From assembly GCF_910578445.1 (NCBI RefSeq), contig NZ_CAJTQC010000005.1, positions 63,642 to 127,641 on the forward strand: a stretch of DNA of 64,000 nt, in the 5' to 3' direction. This stretch comes from an uncultured Duncaniella sp. (GTDB taxonomy: Bacteria > Bacteroidota > Bacteroidia > Bacteroidales > Muribaculaceae). The notes beneath the pieces are model-generated. The model saw only the letters and a list, made by a program, of their open reading frames with translations. It was not told the DNA's origin and searched no databases. Made by a program: the position numbers and the translations under genes. Below, piece by piece: positions 45,055-54,344 of the stretch (the stretch's first letter is position 1; the number at the start of each line of letters is the position of its first letter).

Positions 45055-45130
45055 CATAACCATTACAGCCGATAAGCCATAGGCCGGTCGGCTATAACAA
45101 CTTCTTACCTGACATCAAAACCTATTTCCC

Positions 45131-46717
45131 ATGAATAAATCACAAAAATTCCTCACAAGCCTGCTCCTGACCTCCGGCTGGCTCACAATAAACGCCGACG
45201 GCTACCGAAACCCGATAATACCCGGCTTCCACCCGGACCCATCGGTCGTGGCTGTCGGCGACGATTTCTATCTCGTCAACTCATCTTTCTGTTATTTTCC
45301 CGGCGTACCTATATTCCAGAGCAAAGACCTCGTCAACTGGCAACAGATAGGTCACGTGCTTGACAGAGAGAGCCAACTCAATCTAAAAGGCGCGAATGTA
45401 TGGGGTGGAATCTACGCACCCACAATACGCTACGACAATGGCCGCTTCTACATGATAACGACCAATGTATCCAACAAAGGCAATTTCCTTGTCCACACCA
45501 CCGATCCGTCAAAAGGCTGGAGCGATCCTGTATGGCTGGCGCAGGGAGGCATCGACCCGTCGCTCTATTTCGAGGACGGCAGATGTTACATGGTCAGCAA
45601 CCCCGATGTAGGGATATGGCTCTGTGAGATAGACCCGCTCACAGGCCGTCAGCTTACCGAAAGTAAAAGGATATGGGACGGCACAGGTGGCCGCCATCCT
45701 GAAGCGCCTCACATCTACAAAAAAGATGGGTGGTATTACCTCCTCATTGCGGAGGGAGGTACAGAAATGGGGCACAGCGTTACTATTGCCCGCAGCCGTA
45801 ACATCGACGGACCTTACACGCCAAATCCTTCCAACCCGATACTATGCCATTTCAACCGAGAGGCTCAATATAACCCCATACAAGGAACAGGACACGCCGA
45901 CCTCGTCCAAGCCTCCGATGGCTCATGGTGGCTCGTCTGTCTTGCTTTCAGGCAACAAAACGGCGCACACCATCTGCTTGGGCGCGAAACATACCTCGCC
46001 CCTGTGAGATGGGACAAGGACGCATGGCCGGTGGTCAACGGAAATGGCACTATCGGACTGGAAATGGACGTGGCCACTCTACCCCTCTCACCCGTCAGCC
46101 AAAAGCCACAGCGCGATGATTTCACATCACCGACACTCGGACACGAATGGGTGTGGCTACGAAATCCCGACATGACCAATTACCGCCTTGCCGACGGCAC
46201 TCTTCATATCAAAGCCACCGATGTGACACTCGACGACGGCAACGCGTCGCCATCAATGGTGCTCCGCCGACAGCAACACATCAGTTTCACCGCATCAACC
46301 GAGGTATCGCTCAAAGATGCCACGCCCGGAATGGAAGCCGGTCTGACCGTCTACGCATCCGAGCCGTCGCACTATGACCTCTATCTCACACGCACTGCCG
46401 ACGGCCACAGGGCTATTGCTCTCCGCTACCGGCTCAACGAGCTGACACATGTGGAGAAAACCATTCCTCTATCCGAAAGAGATTCAAAAGTGGAACTACG
46501 CGTTGAGGGTAAGCCAAGCGCCTACACCTTCTTCTATTCACTTGACGGAGGCAAAACATTTGAAAAAATCGCTTCGATGAACACACGCTATCTATCCACC
46601 GAGACAGCCGGAGGTTTCACAGGCACATTCATCGGTCTTTTCGCAACATCGCCCGATGGCAATGGCGAGGCCGGATTCAACCACTTTGATTATATTCCGG
46701 AACAAACCAATCAATAA
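45131..46717 (+). CDS. GH43 family glycoside hydrolase (beta-xylosidase/alpha-arabinofuranosidase type), secreted
   Basis: 528 residues with a signal peptide. The five-bladed propeller carries the GH43 acids: Asp in GFHPDPSVV (general base), Asp in GGIDPSLYFEDG (pKa modulator) and Glu in GRHPEAPHIYKK (general acid). A C-terminal beta-sandwich (about 325-528) is the usual GH43 companion domain. It releases xylose or arabinose from hemicellulose side chains; exact activity not resolved. It is followed 17 bases later by a carbohydrate esterase gene, so the pair probably acts on acetylated xylan-like glycans. Confidence 0.93.
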   Translation: MNKSQKFLTSLLLTSGWLTINADGYRNPIIPGFHPDPSVVAVGDDFYLVNSSFCYFPGVPIFQSKDLVNWQQIGHVLDRESQLNLKGANVWGGIYAPTIRYDNGRFYMITTNVSNKGNFLVHTTDPSKGWSDPVWLAQGGIDPSLYFEDGRCYMVSNPDVGIWLCEIDPLTGRQLTESKRIWDGTGGRHPEAPHIYKKDGWYYLLIAEGGTEMGHSVTIARSRNIDGPYTPNPSNPILCHFNREAQYNPIQGTGHADLVQASDGSWWLVCLAFRQQNGAHHLLGRETYLAPVRWDKDAWPVVNGNGTIGLEMDVATLPLSPVSQKPQRDDFTSPTLGHEWVWLRNPDMTNYRLADGTLHIKATDVTLDDGNASPSMVLRRQQHISFTASTEVSLKDATPGMEAGLTVYASEPSHYDLYLTRTADGHRAIALRYRLNELTHVEKTIPLSERDSKVELRVEGKPSAYTFFYSLDGGKTFEKIASMNTRYLSTETAGGFTGTFIGLFATSPDGNGEAGFNHFDYIPEQTNQ

Positions 46718-46734
46718 AACATAAGTACCAAGAA

Positions 46735-48171
46735 ATGAAGACACAAATCATCACACTTGCCGTCATTTTAAGCACCGTGGGTTTTGAGACTAAAGCCAAA
46801 GTCCGCCCTGCGTCTATGATTACAGACAATATGGTGCTACAACAGAACGCCAACGCCCGCATATACGGCACTGCCGATCCCGGCTCGACTGTCACCGTCA
46901 CACCGTCGTGGGACGGCAAAGCCTACACCACCACAACCGACCGCACAGGCGAATGGTCGCTCGCCGTCAAGACTCCGGCAGGAAGTTTCACTCCCTACAC
47001 CATCACTCTGTCCGACGGTGAACCGCTGACTATCAACAATGTCCTCATCGGTGAAGTATGGCTCGCATCGGGACAGTCAAACATGCAGATGCCGCTGAAG
47101 GGTTTCCCCGGCTGCTGCACACTTGGAGGTTACGACGAGATAGCCTCGGCATCAGACGAGGCCGGAAAGGTGAGATTTTTCACTGTACCGCTGACACAGA
47201 GCTACACTCCGCTCGACACTGTAGCTGCTTCATGGACTGTCCCTTCGCCGGATACAGCGCCTGAATACAGCGCGCTTGCATGGCATTTCGCTAAGCGGAT
47301 GTCAGACGTACTCAACGTGCCTGTAGGAATCGTAAGCGCAGCCTACGGTGGTGCGAAAGTCGAAAGCTGGACTCCCCGCGACATGCTCGAAAAATATCCC
47401 GACGTGTCGCTCGACCCCAAGGACATCGAACCGATAGTCCACTACCACCGTCCGATGCTGATGTATAACGCCATGTTCAATCCGATAAAGAACTATACCT
47501 ACAATGGTATAATCTGGTATCAGGGATGCTCTAACGTTGCAACCTACGACACCTATGCCGAGCGTCTGGCTGCTATGGTAAAGCGCTGGCGCGATGATAT
47601 CGGCATCGGCGACATTCCATTCTATGCCGTAGAAATCGCTCCCTACGAGTATGGCGACCCCACAGAAAAGGGCAAAGCACCGTTGTTGCGCGAAGCGCAG
47701 TGGAAGGCCGTCGGTATGATTCCCAACAGCGCGATGATTTCGACGAATGACCTTGTAGAGCCATACGAACGCTTCAATATCCACCCTGCCGACAAAGCTG
47801 CCGTCGGCAAACGTCTGTGTGACCTCGCGCTAAACAAGACCTATGGTAAAAAGCAATTCCCTATAGAAAGTCCGCGCTACAAAAGCCACCGGTTCATGGA
47901 TGGCGCAGCATGGGTGGCGATTGATTCGCCGTCGGACGGTATCTGCCGAAACTATATGATTGAAGGTTTTGAAGTTGCGGGAGCTGACCGGGTGTTCCAT
48001 CCTGCCGACTCTGTGTGGCTTCACTGGCAGACAAACGAAATGGTTGTGTCAAGCAAAAATGTTCCCGATCCTGTCGCCGTGCGTTACGGATGGAGGGATT
48101 TCCTACCGGGAAATTTACACGCAGGCAACTATCTGCCATTGATTCCTTTCCGCACTGATGACTGGGAATAA
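46735..48171 (+). CDS. Sialate O-acetylesterase-like carbohydrate esterase (SGNH fold)
   Basis: 478 residues, secreted. The nucleophile serine is in EVWLASGQSNMQMPL, the block that defines the SASA/CE-type esterases; later come GIVSAAYGGAKVESWTP and GIIWYQGCSNV. These enzymes remove O-acetyl groups from sialic acids or from xylan-type sugars. Pairing with the GH43 gene (gap 17) favours a plant-glycan role over sialate; this is inference. Confidence 0.9.
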   Translation: MKTQIITLAVILSTVGFETKAKVRPASMITDNMVLQQNANARIYGTADPGSTVTVTPSWDGKAYTTTTDRTGEWSLAVKTPAGSFTPYTITLSDGEPLTINNVLIGEVWLASGQSNMQMPLKGFPGCCTLGGYDEIASASDEAGKVRFFTVPLTQSYTPLDTVAASWTVPSPDTAPEYSALAWHFAKRMSDVLNVPVGIVSAAYGGAKVESWTPRDMLEKYPDVSLDPKDIEPIVHYHRPMLMYNAMFNPIKNYTYNGIIWYQGCSNVATYDTYAERLAAMVKRWRDDIGIGDIPFYAVEIAPYEYGDPTEKGKAPLLREAQWKAVGMIPNSAMISTNDLVEPYERFNIHPADKAAVGKRLCDLALNKTYGKKQFPIESPRYKSHRFMDGAAWVAIDSPSDGICRNYMIEGFEVAGADRVFHPADSVWLHWQTNEMVVSSKNVPDPVAVRYGWRDFLPGNLHAGNYLPLIPFRTDDWE

Positions 48172-48189
48172 TCGAAAAAATACGTAACA

Positions 48190-48789
48190 ATGGATAAAAT
48201 CACCCTCGAATCCCTCAGGGAGCTTCTTAAAAGCGACCGCAGCTACCGTCGTTTTGACGAGTCGCGCCTTATTTCCGAATCGACACTGCATGAATTGGTC
48301 GGGTTGACACGATATTGTCCGTCAGCACGCAACCTTCAGCCCATCCGCTACCGCATGGTGACAGCCCCCGAAGAACGCGAAGCCATATTTCCCACTCTCA
48401 AATGGGCCGGATATCTCACTGACTGGGATGGCCCTGCTACGGGCGAACGGCCAAGTGCCTATCTCATACAGTGTCTCGACACGAGCCTTACGACCAATTG
48501 TCTTTGCGACGACGGACTGCAACTCGAAGCCATCACACTCGGTGCGGCAGCTTTGGGAATCCACGGCTGCATAATCAAGGCTTTCAATGCCCAAGAAATC
48601 ATCTCGGCACTCCAACTCCCGGAGAAATACAAGCCTCTCTATGTCCTTGCCCTCGGCCATCCTGCCGAAACAGTGCGATTAACCGACACAGACGGCACTC
48701 ATGACGCCGACATCCGCTACTACCGCACCCCCGACTCCACTCATGTAGTCCCCAAACGACCTACGGAAGAGCTGATAATCAATCCTTAA
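48190..48789 (+). CDS. Nitroreductase-family flavoprotein
   Basis: 199 residues. The RSYRRFDESRLISESTLHELV opening and the CPSARNLQPIRYRMV block are FMN-binding signatures of the nitroreductase superfamily, with LEAITLGAAALGIHGCII forming the core helix. Members are homodimeric NAD(P)H oxidoreductases; substrate is not predictable. It follows the esterase by 18 bases, so it may be co-transcribed without a shared pathway. Confidence 0.9.
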   Translation: MDKITLESLRELLKSDRSYRRFDESRLISESTLHELVGLTRYCPSARNLQPIRYRMVTAPEEREAIFPTLKWAGYLTDWDGPATGERPSAYLIQCLDTSLTTNCLCDDGLQLEAITLGAAALGIHGCIIKAFNAQEIISALQLPEKYKPLYVLALGHPAETVRLTDTDGTHDADIRYYRTPDSTHVVPKRPTEELIINP

Positions 48790-48832
48790 AGGCGGTCATT
48801 ATTACAATTTATAACTTTTATCTGATTGAATC

Positions 48833-48870
48833 AAGGTCGATTCCTCAAATAGAGTCGACCCTTTCTTTTA
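48833..48870 (+). terminator. Probable terminator after the nitroreductase gene
   Basis: GGTCGA (48835-48840) / TCGACC (48855-48860) with further internal CTC/GAG pairing, followed by CTTTCTTTTA. Confidence 0.6.
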
Positions 48871-48873
48871 TTA

Positions 48874-49195
48874 AGAGGGTGTTTAATAACAATAGTTAAA
48901 ATCTGAGTGGTGTATCTTTTAGGTAAATTGTTGTAAGCGAGGAAGGAGCATAGCGCGCTATGCGACTGACGAACTTCAACAATTTAGCAAAAGAGACACC
49001 AAGGCTTGGGTAGCTTAAAAATTTTTATTCATGAAACAGCATACAGAAGAAAAGACAATACCATTGCCTCCGAAAGTTTTGAGTGCCTATGACTCTTCAT
49101 TTCAGTCACATAGCACGCTATGCTCCTTCAATTCAGAGCCATATCCATCTCAAAACTTTCGCTCAGATTTTAACTATTGTTATTAAACACCCTCT
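48874..49195. mobile_element. MITE-like element with 34-bp perfect terminal inverted repeats
   Basis: The left end (48874-48907, AGAGGGTGTTTAATAACAAT...) and right end (49162-49195) are exact inverted copies. Inside are nested inverted pairs: GGAGCATAGCGCGCTATG near 48947 against CATAGCACGCTATGCTCC near 49111, and CGAAAGTTTTGAG against CTCAAAACTTTCG close to the right end. No transposase fits in 322 bp, so it would move, if at all, with a transposase supplied elsewhere. No clear target-site duplication. Confidence 0.75.
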
Positions 49196-49242
49196 AAAAT
49201 CACACAAGCCTTTTTGTATTATCGCACCTTTTTATGGCATGG

Positions 49243-49283
49243 TTGATGTTAATTTTGTTGCGGAAACAAAATTAACCATCAAA
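49243..49283. promoter_or_regulatory. Inverted repeat overlapping the promoter of the small basic protein gene
   Basis: TTAATTTTGTT (49249-49259) and AACAAAATTAA form a near-perfect palindrome around GCGGA, extended outside by TTGATG/CATCAA. The left arm contains TAATTTTG (49250-49257), a -7-like element. The structure could be an operator or a leader hairpin; it ends 5 bases before the ATG at 49288. Confidence 0.55.
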
Positions 49284-49287
49284 AGCT

Positions 49288-49812
49288 ATGAAAAAGACGG
49301 CAACCACTTCTCAGAAACACGCAAAACAGTCATTATCAACTACAAGCAGCAAGCTTAATGTCTCAAAAAATTTTTATGCCTCAATTTCCGATAGAGTGGC
49401 GGAAACATGCAAGCTTCTGCCTGACAGCAAGGATACAGCCAAAGAAGCCATGAGTGTCATAGACCGCTACATAGGCGGTGAAAAGGTTAATCTAAAGAAT
49501 CTAAATGCTAACATACAGCTGATTTTCACATTACTGCGTTCGGAAATAGACCGTGCGCTATCTCGCTCCAAAGCAGCGCGCCTCCGCGGTTTGCAGCGAC
49601 GCAGAAATTTACAGGAAAAAGAGGCGCGTTTTATCGAAAGCCTCAAGGCGATGTGTGGCGCGACGGCCATGCGCAGGGAAGATACGGAAATGCCTGAGGC
49701 TGAATCTCTATCCACACCGGCGCAAACAATGCAACCAAACCGACGACAGCGCCGACGCGAGCTGCGTGAAGAAAAACGCGCAATGCGCCAACGAATAAAA
49801 CGTATAGGATAA
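49288..49812 (+). CDS. Small basic protein of unknown function
   Basis: 174 residues, no signal peptide or membrane helix. The N-terminus is Ser/Thr/Lys-rich, the middle is helical (VAETCKLLPDSKDTAKEAMS, LKNLNANIQLIFTLLRSEID), and the C-terminus is strongly basic (NRRQRRRELREEKRAMRQR). This could bind nucleic acid or a partner protein, but I recognise no family. It lies next to the MITE-like element and behind an inverted-repeat promoter, and is followed by a probable terminator, so it looks like a single-gene unit. Confidence 0.65.
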   Translation: MKKTATTSQKHAKQSLSTTSSKLNVSKNFYASISDRVAETCKLLPDSKDTAKEAMSVIDRYIGGEKVNLKNLNANIQLIFTLLRSEIDRALSRSKAARLRGLQRRRNLQEKEARFIESLKAMCGATAMRREDTEMPEAESLSTPAQTMQPNRRQRRRELREEKRAMRQRIKRIG

Positions 49813-49844
49813 ACGCCGGGAAACCATATCAAAACTATATCAGA

Positions 49845-49872
49845 GGCTGTTTCAGCTAATGCCAAAACAGCC
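49845..49872. terminator. Probable terminator between the basic protein and TlpA-like genes
   Basis: GGCTGTTT (49845-49852) / AAACAGCC (49865-49872) with a 12-nt loop, between two convergent genes. Flanking T-tracts are weak. Confidence 0.5.
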
Positions 49873-49889
49873 CCTAAAATTGTCTATGC

Positions 49890-50663
49890 CTATTCCTTTA
49901 CACACTCGGCGATAGTTTTGAGTATGCCGGCACGGATTTCCTCATTTGTTCCATTTACGGCACGGCGGATGAGTCCGTTTTTATCGACCACTATGGTCAT
50001 CGGGAAACCTTTGCCATTGTTCCAACGCAGAAACAGAGTATCATTGACGAGGTGACGCCATGTGAAACCATGTTTTTCCACTACAGGCCGTGCCTTGTCG
50101 GCATCTTCGTATGTAGCAGACAGGAACACCACATCAGGATAGAGTTCTTTCCATGTCGAAAGCTCAGGCATCTCTGCACGGCATGGCCCACAGGTTGAGG
50201 TCCATAGATTCAGCACTGTCACCTTGCCTTCTATATCTTTGTTGCTGCACTCTACCCCATCAATGTCCATAGCCTTAAATTCAGGAAATCTGTCACCATC
50301 ATGAATCGGCAGCCTTCGTTTAAACGACAGAAGATCCATAAACTTCTCACGACTCCGAGCCTCCTTCAAAATAGCCTCCCCGTCTTTCAGTTGATTCAGC
50401 GGTATGGCTTGTGCAAAAATGTCGTCGGACAGAACCGAAGAATCATTATAAACCTTAAGCCAGATTGTTATATCCTTATATTTAAACCTTGACATCGAAT
50501 GGCTTTTTCCAATAAGTTCTTTTGGAGTATCTTTAAAAAAGCGACCTTGGATATAAACATAACTCTGTCGTTTAGGTGCGGACGTGTTGGCATTCTGACT
50601 TCCTGCCACTAATGAAGTCAAGATAAATAAAGCCGTCAAGATAAAATTTCTCATGGTTGTCAT
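49890..50663 (-). CDS. TlpA-like thiol-disulfide oxidoreductase, exported
   Basis: 257 residues with a signal peptide (FILTALFILTSLVAGSQ). The C-terminal thioredoxin fold carries TSTCGPCRAEMPELSTW with the CGPC redox pair (about residue 157), and the cis-Pro region GFPMTIVVDKNG. The N-terminal ~110 residues form the extra domain usual in Bacteroidota TlpA/ResA-type proteins. It probably reduces disulfides in the periplasm. Translation may start at 50663 or at the ATG three codons later (50654). Confidence 0.88.
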   Translation of the reverse strand: MTTMRNFILTALFILTSLVAGSQNANTSAPKRQSYVYIQGRFFKDTPKELIGKSHSMSRFKYKDITIWLKVYNDSSVLSDDIFAQAIPLNQLKDGEAILKEARSREKFMDLLSFKRRLPIHDGDRFPEFKAMDIDGVECSNKDIEGKVTVLNLWTSTCGPCRAEMPELSTWKELYPDVVFLSATYEDADKARPVVEKHGFTWRHLVNDTLFLRWNNGKGFPMTIVVDKNGLIRRAVNGTNEEIRAGILKTIAECVKE

Positions 50664-50851
50664 ATATATATAAATGTGGAATGAATTTTTGTTTAATGTT
50701 TGTGATTCGCAAATATAGCCATTTAGACTAATATCACAAAACGTTTGACTAATAAATTTAATCGTTTGTTATATTTTTTCTTGAAAGTATTATATCACCT
50801 TATCCGATAGACTCAGCGTACGCAAAGCAGCAAACACATGTCAGAACAACA

Positions 50852-50889
50852 AAAAAAGCGCCATTGACAACAGCCAACAGCGCTTTTTG
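50852..50889 (-). terminator. Terminator of the nqr operon
   Basis: On the minus strand, AAAAAGCGC pairs with GCGCTTTTT around an 18-nt loop and is followed by a T run; it starts about 25 bases beyond the nqrF stop codon. Confidence 0.85.
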
Positions 50890-50914
50890 CAATAATTATT
50901 TCTTTCTGAGGAAA

Positions 50915-52180
50915 TTATCCTCCAAAGTTATCGTAGTGAACTGATTCAGGATCGACACCGAGGTCGTCGAGCATCTTGTTGACAGCGGCGCTCATCGGGC
51001 CGGGGCCACACATGTAGTATTCGATATCCTCCGGTTCGGGATGGTTCTTGAGGTATGTCTCGTAGATGACCTGATGAACGAATCCGGCGGTATATTTCAC
51101 ACCTGCAGCATCGGCAGCCGGGTCGGGACGGTCAAGCGCAAGGTGGAACTTGAAATTGGGGAAGTCCTTTTCGAGCTGGAGGAAATCGTCGAGATAGAAC
51201 ACTTCGTTAAGCGCACGCGCACCATAGAAATAGTTCATCACGCGGTCGCGAGTATTGAGGGTCTTGGTCAGCCACATAATCTGGGCACGGAGAGGAGCCA
51301 TACCTGCGCCACCGCCAATCCACATCATCTCGGCCTTCGAGTCGACAATGGGGTGGAAATCTCCGTAAGGGCCGCTCATGCGCACCTTGTCGCCCGGTTT
51401 GAGAGTGAAGATGTAGCTCGACGCGATGCCGGGCATGACATCCTGAAAACCGACCTGAGGTTTCGGCTTGAACGGCGGAGTGGCTATACGGACGGTGAGC
51501 ATGATGCGGTCGCCCTCCTCCGGATAGTTGGCCATCGAGTAGGCACGGACGGTAGTCTCCGTGTTGCGGCACTTGAGTCCGAAAAGACCGAACTTCTCCC
51601 ACGAAGGAAGATACTCGTCGCCGATAGAAGCCTTGTCGATATCCTTGTCATAGTCCATCTCATAGGTCGGAATCTTAATCTGTGCGTATGAACCCGGGAT
51701 GAAGTCCATGTGAGCGCCTTCGGGAAGAGCCACGATGAACTCCTTGATAAACGTGGCCACATTTTTGTTTGAAATAACCTCGCATTCCCATTCCTTGACA
51801 TCGAGCACAGAAGCCGGAATGCCTATCGAGCAGTCCTCCTTGATTTTCACCTGACAGCCAAGACGCCAGTGGTCCTGCTGCTGTTTGCGCGAAAAGTGTA
51901 CCTTCTCGGTCGGGAGAATGTCACCGCCGCCGCTGAACACCTGACACTTGCACTGACCGCAGCTGCCCTTTCCGCCACAAGCCGAGGAAAGGAAAATATT
52001 CTGGTCGGCGAGAGTCGAAAGCAATGTCTTGCCGGACTCAGCCTCGACAACGGTGTCGGAGTTGATCGTAATCTTGACTTTGCCCGAATGGACAAGATAT
52101 TTCTTTGCGAGCAGAAGTATCAGCACCAAGGCGAGGGTGATGATAAGAAAGATGCTCACACCTGAAAGTATCGTTAACAT
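50915..52180 (-). CDS. nqrF: Na+-translocating NADH:quinone reductase subunit F
   Basis: 421 residues. An N-terminal transmembrane helix is followed by a plant-type 2Fe-2S domain (SACGGKGSCGQCKC, with a later Cys near RLGCQVK), then FAD-binding (RAYSMANYP) and NAD-binding (WIGGGAGMAPLRAQI, YMCGPGPM) modules. This is the NADH-oxidising entry subunit, which passes electrons to NqrB/C/D/E. Last gene of the operon, 40 bases after nqrE. Confidence 0.97.
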   Translation of the reverse strand: MLTILSGVSIFLIITLALVLILLLAKKYLVHSGKVKITINSDTVVEAESGKTLLSTLADQNIFLSSACGGKGSCGQCKCQVFSGGGDILPTEKVHFSRKQQQDHWRLGCQVKIKEDCSIGIPASVLDVKEWECEVISNKNVATFIKEFIVALPEGAHMDFIPGSYAQIKIPTYEMDYDKDIDKASIGDEYLPSWEKFGLFGLKCRNTETTVRAYSMANYPEEGDRIMLTVRIATPPFKPKPQVGFQDVMPGIASSYIFTLKPGDKVRMSGPYGDFHPIVDSKAEMMWIGGGAGMAPLRAQIMWLTKTLNTRDRVMNYFYGARALNEVFYLDDFLQLEKDFPNFKFHLALDRPDPAADAAGVKYTAGFVHQVIYETYLKNHPEPEDIEYYMCGPGPMSAAVNKMLDDLGVDPESVHYDNFGG

Positions 52181-52220
52181 GATATATTATATAATATAGT
52201 TGTGTGAATGCTTAATAATA

Positions 52221-52838
52221 TCAAATCTTGATGCCGAGGAAGCTCATGAAGGCTATTCCCATAAGGGCAGTCAGGATGAAGGTGATGCCGACACCGCGGA
52301 GCGGACGCGGAATGTTGGAATAAGTTGCGATGCGCTCACGGATGGCAGCGATGGCCGTAATGGCAAGAAGCCAGCCGAGTCCCCAGCCGCCACCGGCGCA
52401 GACAGCAGTCCAGACGCTCGGGAAGTCGCGCTGCTGCATGAAGAGCGACCCGCCGAGAATGGCACAGTTGACAGCGATAAGCGGAAGGAAGATGCCGAGC
52501 GACGAATAGAGCGCAGGGCTGTATTTCTCGACCGTCATCTCGACGAGCTGTGTCATCGAGGCTATGACAGCGATAAACATGATGAGCGACAGGAAGCTGA
52601 GGTCGACATCGGCATACTCGGGCCCGAGCCATGTGAGCGCGCCTGCGCTAAGGACGTAGGTCTGGAGCAGATAATTGACCGGAAGCGTCACGACAAGCAT
52701 GAAAGTCACTGCAACACCAAGGCCAAAAGCGGTCTTCACGTTCTTTGACACGGCGATAAACGAGCACATGCCGAGGAAGTAGGCAAAAATCATGTTGTCG
52801 ACAAAAATCGACCGTATGAATATATTCAGATTTTCCAC
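52221..52838 (-). CDS. nqrE: Na+-translocating NADH:quinone reductase subunit E
   Basis: 205 residues with six hydrophobic segments. FAYFLGMCSFIAVSKNVKTA and AILGGSLFMQQRDF are characteristic of the NqrE/RnfA family; a conserved Cys of each half (MCSF and NCAILGG) coordinates the intramembrane iron centre with NqrD. Gap to nqrF is 40 bases. Confidence 0.96.
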   Translation of the reverse strand: MENLNIFIRSIFVDNMIFAYFLGMCSFIAVSKNVKTAFGLGVAVTFMLVVTLPVNYLLQTYVLSAGALTWLGPEYADVDLSFLSLIMFIAVIASMTQLVEMTVEKYSPALYSSLGIFLPLIAVNCAILGGSLFMQQRDFPSVWTAVCAGGGWGLGWLLAITAIAAIRERIATYSNIPRPLRGVGITFILTALMGIAFMSFLGIKI

Positions 52839-52876
52839 TTGGGTTTAATTTTAGAGCGTTGGGCGAATGTGGTTGA

Positions 52877-53506
52877 TTAATTGTCTTCCTGAAGATCCTT
52901 GTTGACACTGCGCTGCACCCAGATGATGCAAGCCACGAGTATAAGAGCCATCGGCGGAAGAATCATGAGACCGTTGTTGACATAGCCGGCATCATAGAAG
53001 CTCTGGGGAATCACCTGAAAGCCGAGCAGAGTTCCGCTGCCAAGAAGCTCGCGGAAGAAACCGACGATGACAAGGATGATGGCATAGCCTATGCCGTTGC
53101 CAACTCCGTCGAGAAACGAAGGCCACGGCTTGTTGGCCATCGCGAACGCTTCAAGACGTCCCATGAGAATACAGTTGGTTATGATGAGGCCGATGAACAC
53201 CGAAAGCTGCTTGGCGGCATCGTAGGCAAAAGCCTTGAGCACCTGATCGACGATGACCACGAGTCCGGCCACCACGACAAGCTGCACGATGATGCGGATA
53301 TTGGTCGGAATCGTGTTGCGGAGAATCGAAATGATGACATTTGCAAACGCAAGCACCGCGATAACCGAGACACCCATCACAATCGCAGGTTCAAGCTTGG
53401 CAGTGACGGCAAGCACCGAGCAGATGCCGAGAATCTGCACCACTACCGGATTGTTTTTCGAGAGAGGGTTGAAAAGCACCTCTTTATTATTGATTTTATC
53501 AGCCAT
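52877..53506 (-). CDS. nqrD: Na+-translocating NADH:quinone reductase subunit D
   Basis: 209 residues from the ATG at 53506 (MADKINNKEVLF); a further in-frame ATG at 53563 would add 19 residues. Six membrane helices with the NqrD/RnfE blocks LGICSVLAVTAKLEPAIVMG and ITNCILMGRLEAFAM; the two Cys are the partners of those in NqrE. Confidence 0.96.
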   Translation of the reverse strand: MADKINNKEVLFNPLSKNNPVVVQILGICSVLAVTAKLEPAIVMGVSVIAVLAFANVIISILRNTIPTNIRIIVQLVVVAGLVVIVDQVLKAFAYDAAKQLSVFIGLIITNCILMGRLEAFAMANKPWPSFLDGVGNGIGYAIILVIVGFFRELLGSGTLLGFQVIPQSFYDAGYVNNGLMILPPMALILVACIIWVQRSVNKDLQEDN

Positions 53507-53577
53507 GACGGATGAAATTTTTTGAGTGTTGAGAGTGTGTTGACTGGATTTGTTAATTCTCACCGTAGCCGCTATGC

Positions 53578-54291
53578 TCAGAGAGCGGCTTCAGAGAGTC
53601 CCTGAAGGAATTTCTTGTATGGTGTGAGGCAGTTGTCAAGCATCGCGCCGACACCTTTCGAGGTAATCGTACCACCCGAAATACCATCGACGTAATCCTC
53701 TCCGTTGAGTGGCTGCTGTCCGGCCTTCACTACTGCGACGGGGCGGAAACGGCCATCCTTAAACACCTTCTTACCCTCGAACTGACTGCTGAAAGCAGGT
53801 TTTTCGATTTCAGCGCCAAGACCGGGAGTCTCGCCCTGATGAGCGAAATATGCGCCATAGATAGTCGAGCCGTCACTGTCAAAAGCGACATATCCCCAGA
53901 TCGGGCCCCATAGACCGGCCCCATAGACCGGCAGGATATATTTGACAGCGCCATCGGCCGTGGTGCATACAAACACCGGAAGCTCGCGGCGGTCGGCGGC
54001 GACTTTGCTCTGTGCGGCTACATTGACATCGAACGCCTTGACTCCTTCGACAGTCTCTCCGCGCTCATTGACCACAAACTGGTCGGTAATATATTTGTCA
54101 AACTCTGCCACTACGTCATTTTTGTCAGCTGAAATCAGTGCGGCATTCAGAATCTGGCTCATCTTGTCGGCATTCACATTGTCCTGCTGACGTTCACGCA
54201 GGGCAAGCGACGTGGCTGCAAGGGCTGTGCCAACAACCACCACAAGTATGATGATATAGATTATTGTATATGTATTGCTTTGCTTATTCAT
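53578..54291 (-). CDS. nqrC: Na+-translocating NADH:quinone reductase subunit C
   Basis: 237 residues with one N-terminal membrane helix and a periplasmic domain. DGISGGTITSKGVGAML contains the SGxT motif whose Thr carries covalently bound FMN. GAGLWGPIWGYVAF is another NqrC block. Gap to nqrD is 71 bases. Confidence 0.95.
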   Translation of the reverse strand: MNKQSNTYTIIYIIILVVVVGTALAATSLALRERQQDNVNADKMSQILNAALISADKNDVVAEFDKYITDQFVVNERGETVEGVKAFDVNVAAQSKVAADRRELPVFVCTTADGAVKYILPVYGAGLWGPIWGYVAFDSDGSTIYGAYFAHQGETPGLGAEIEKPAFSSQFEGKKVFKDGRFRPVAVVKAGQQPLNGEDYVDGISGGTITSKGVGAMLDNCLTPYKKFLQGLSEAAL

Positions 54292-54344
54292 AAGTCGATG
54301 TGGAATTAAGCTTTATAGCTGTTGGATGAATTGGATTGCCATGC

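Noticed and set aside
48874..49195. CRISPR-like or tRNA-like structure
   Set aside because: The repeats are inverted ends of one element, not regularly spaced direct repeats, and there is no cloverleaf.
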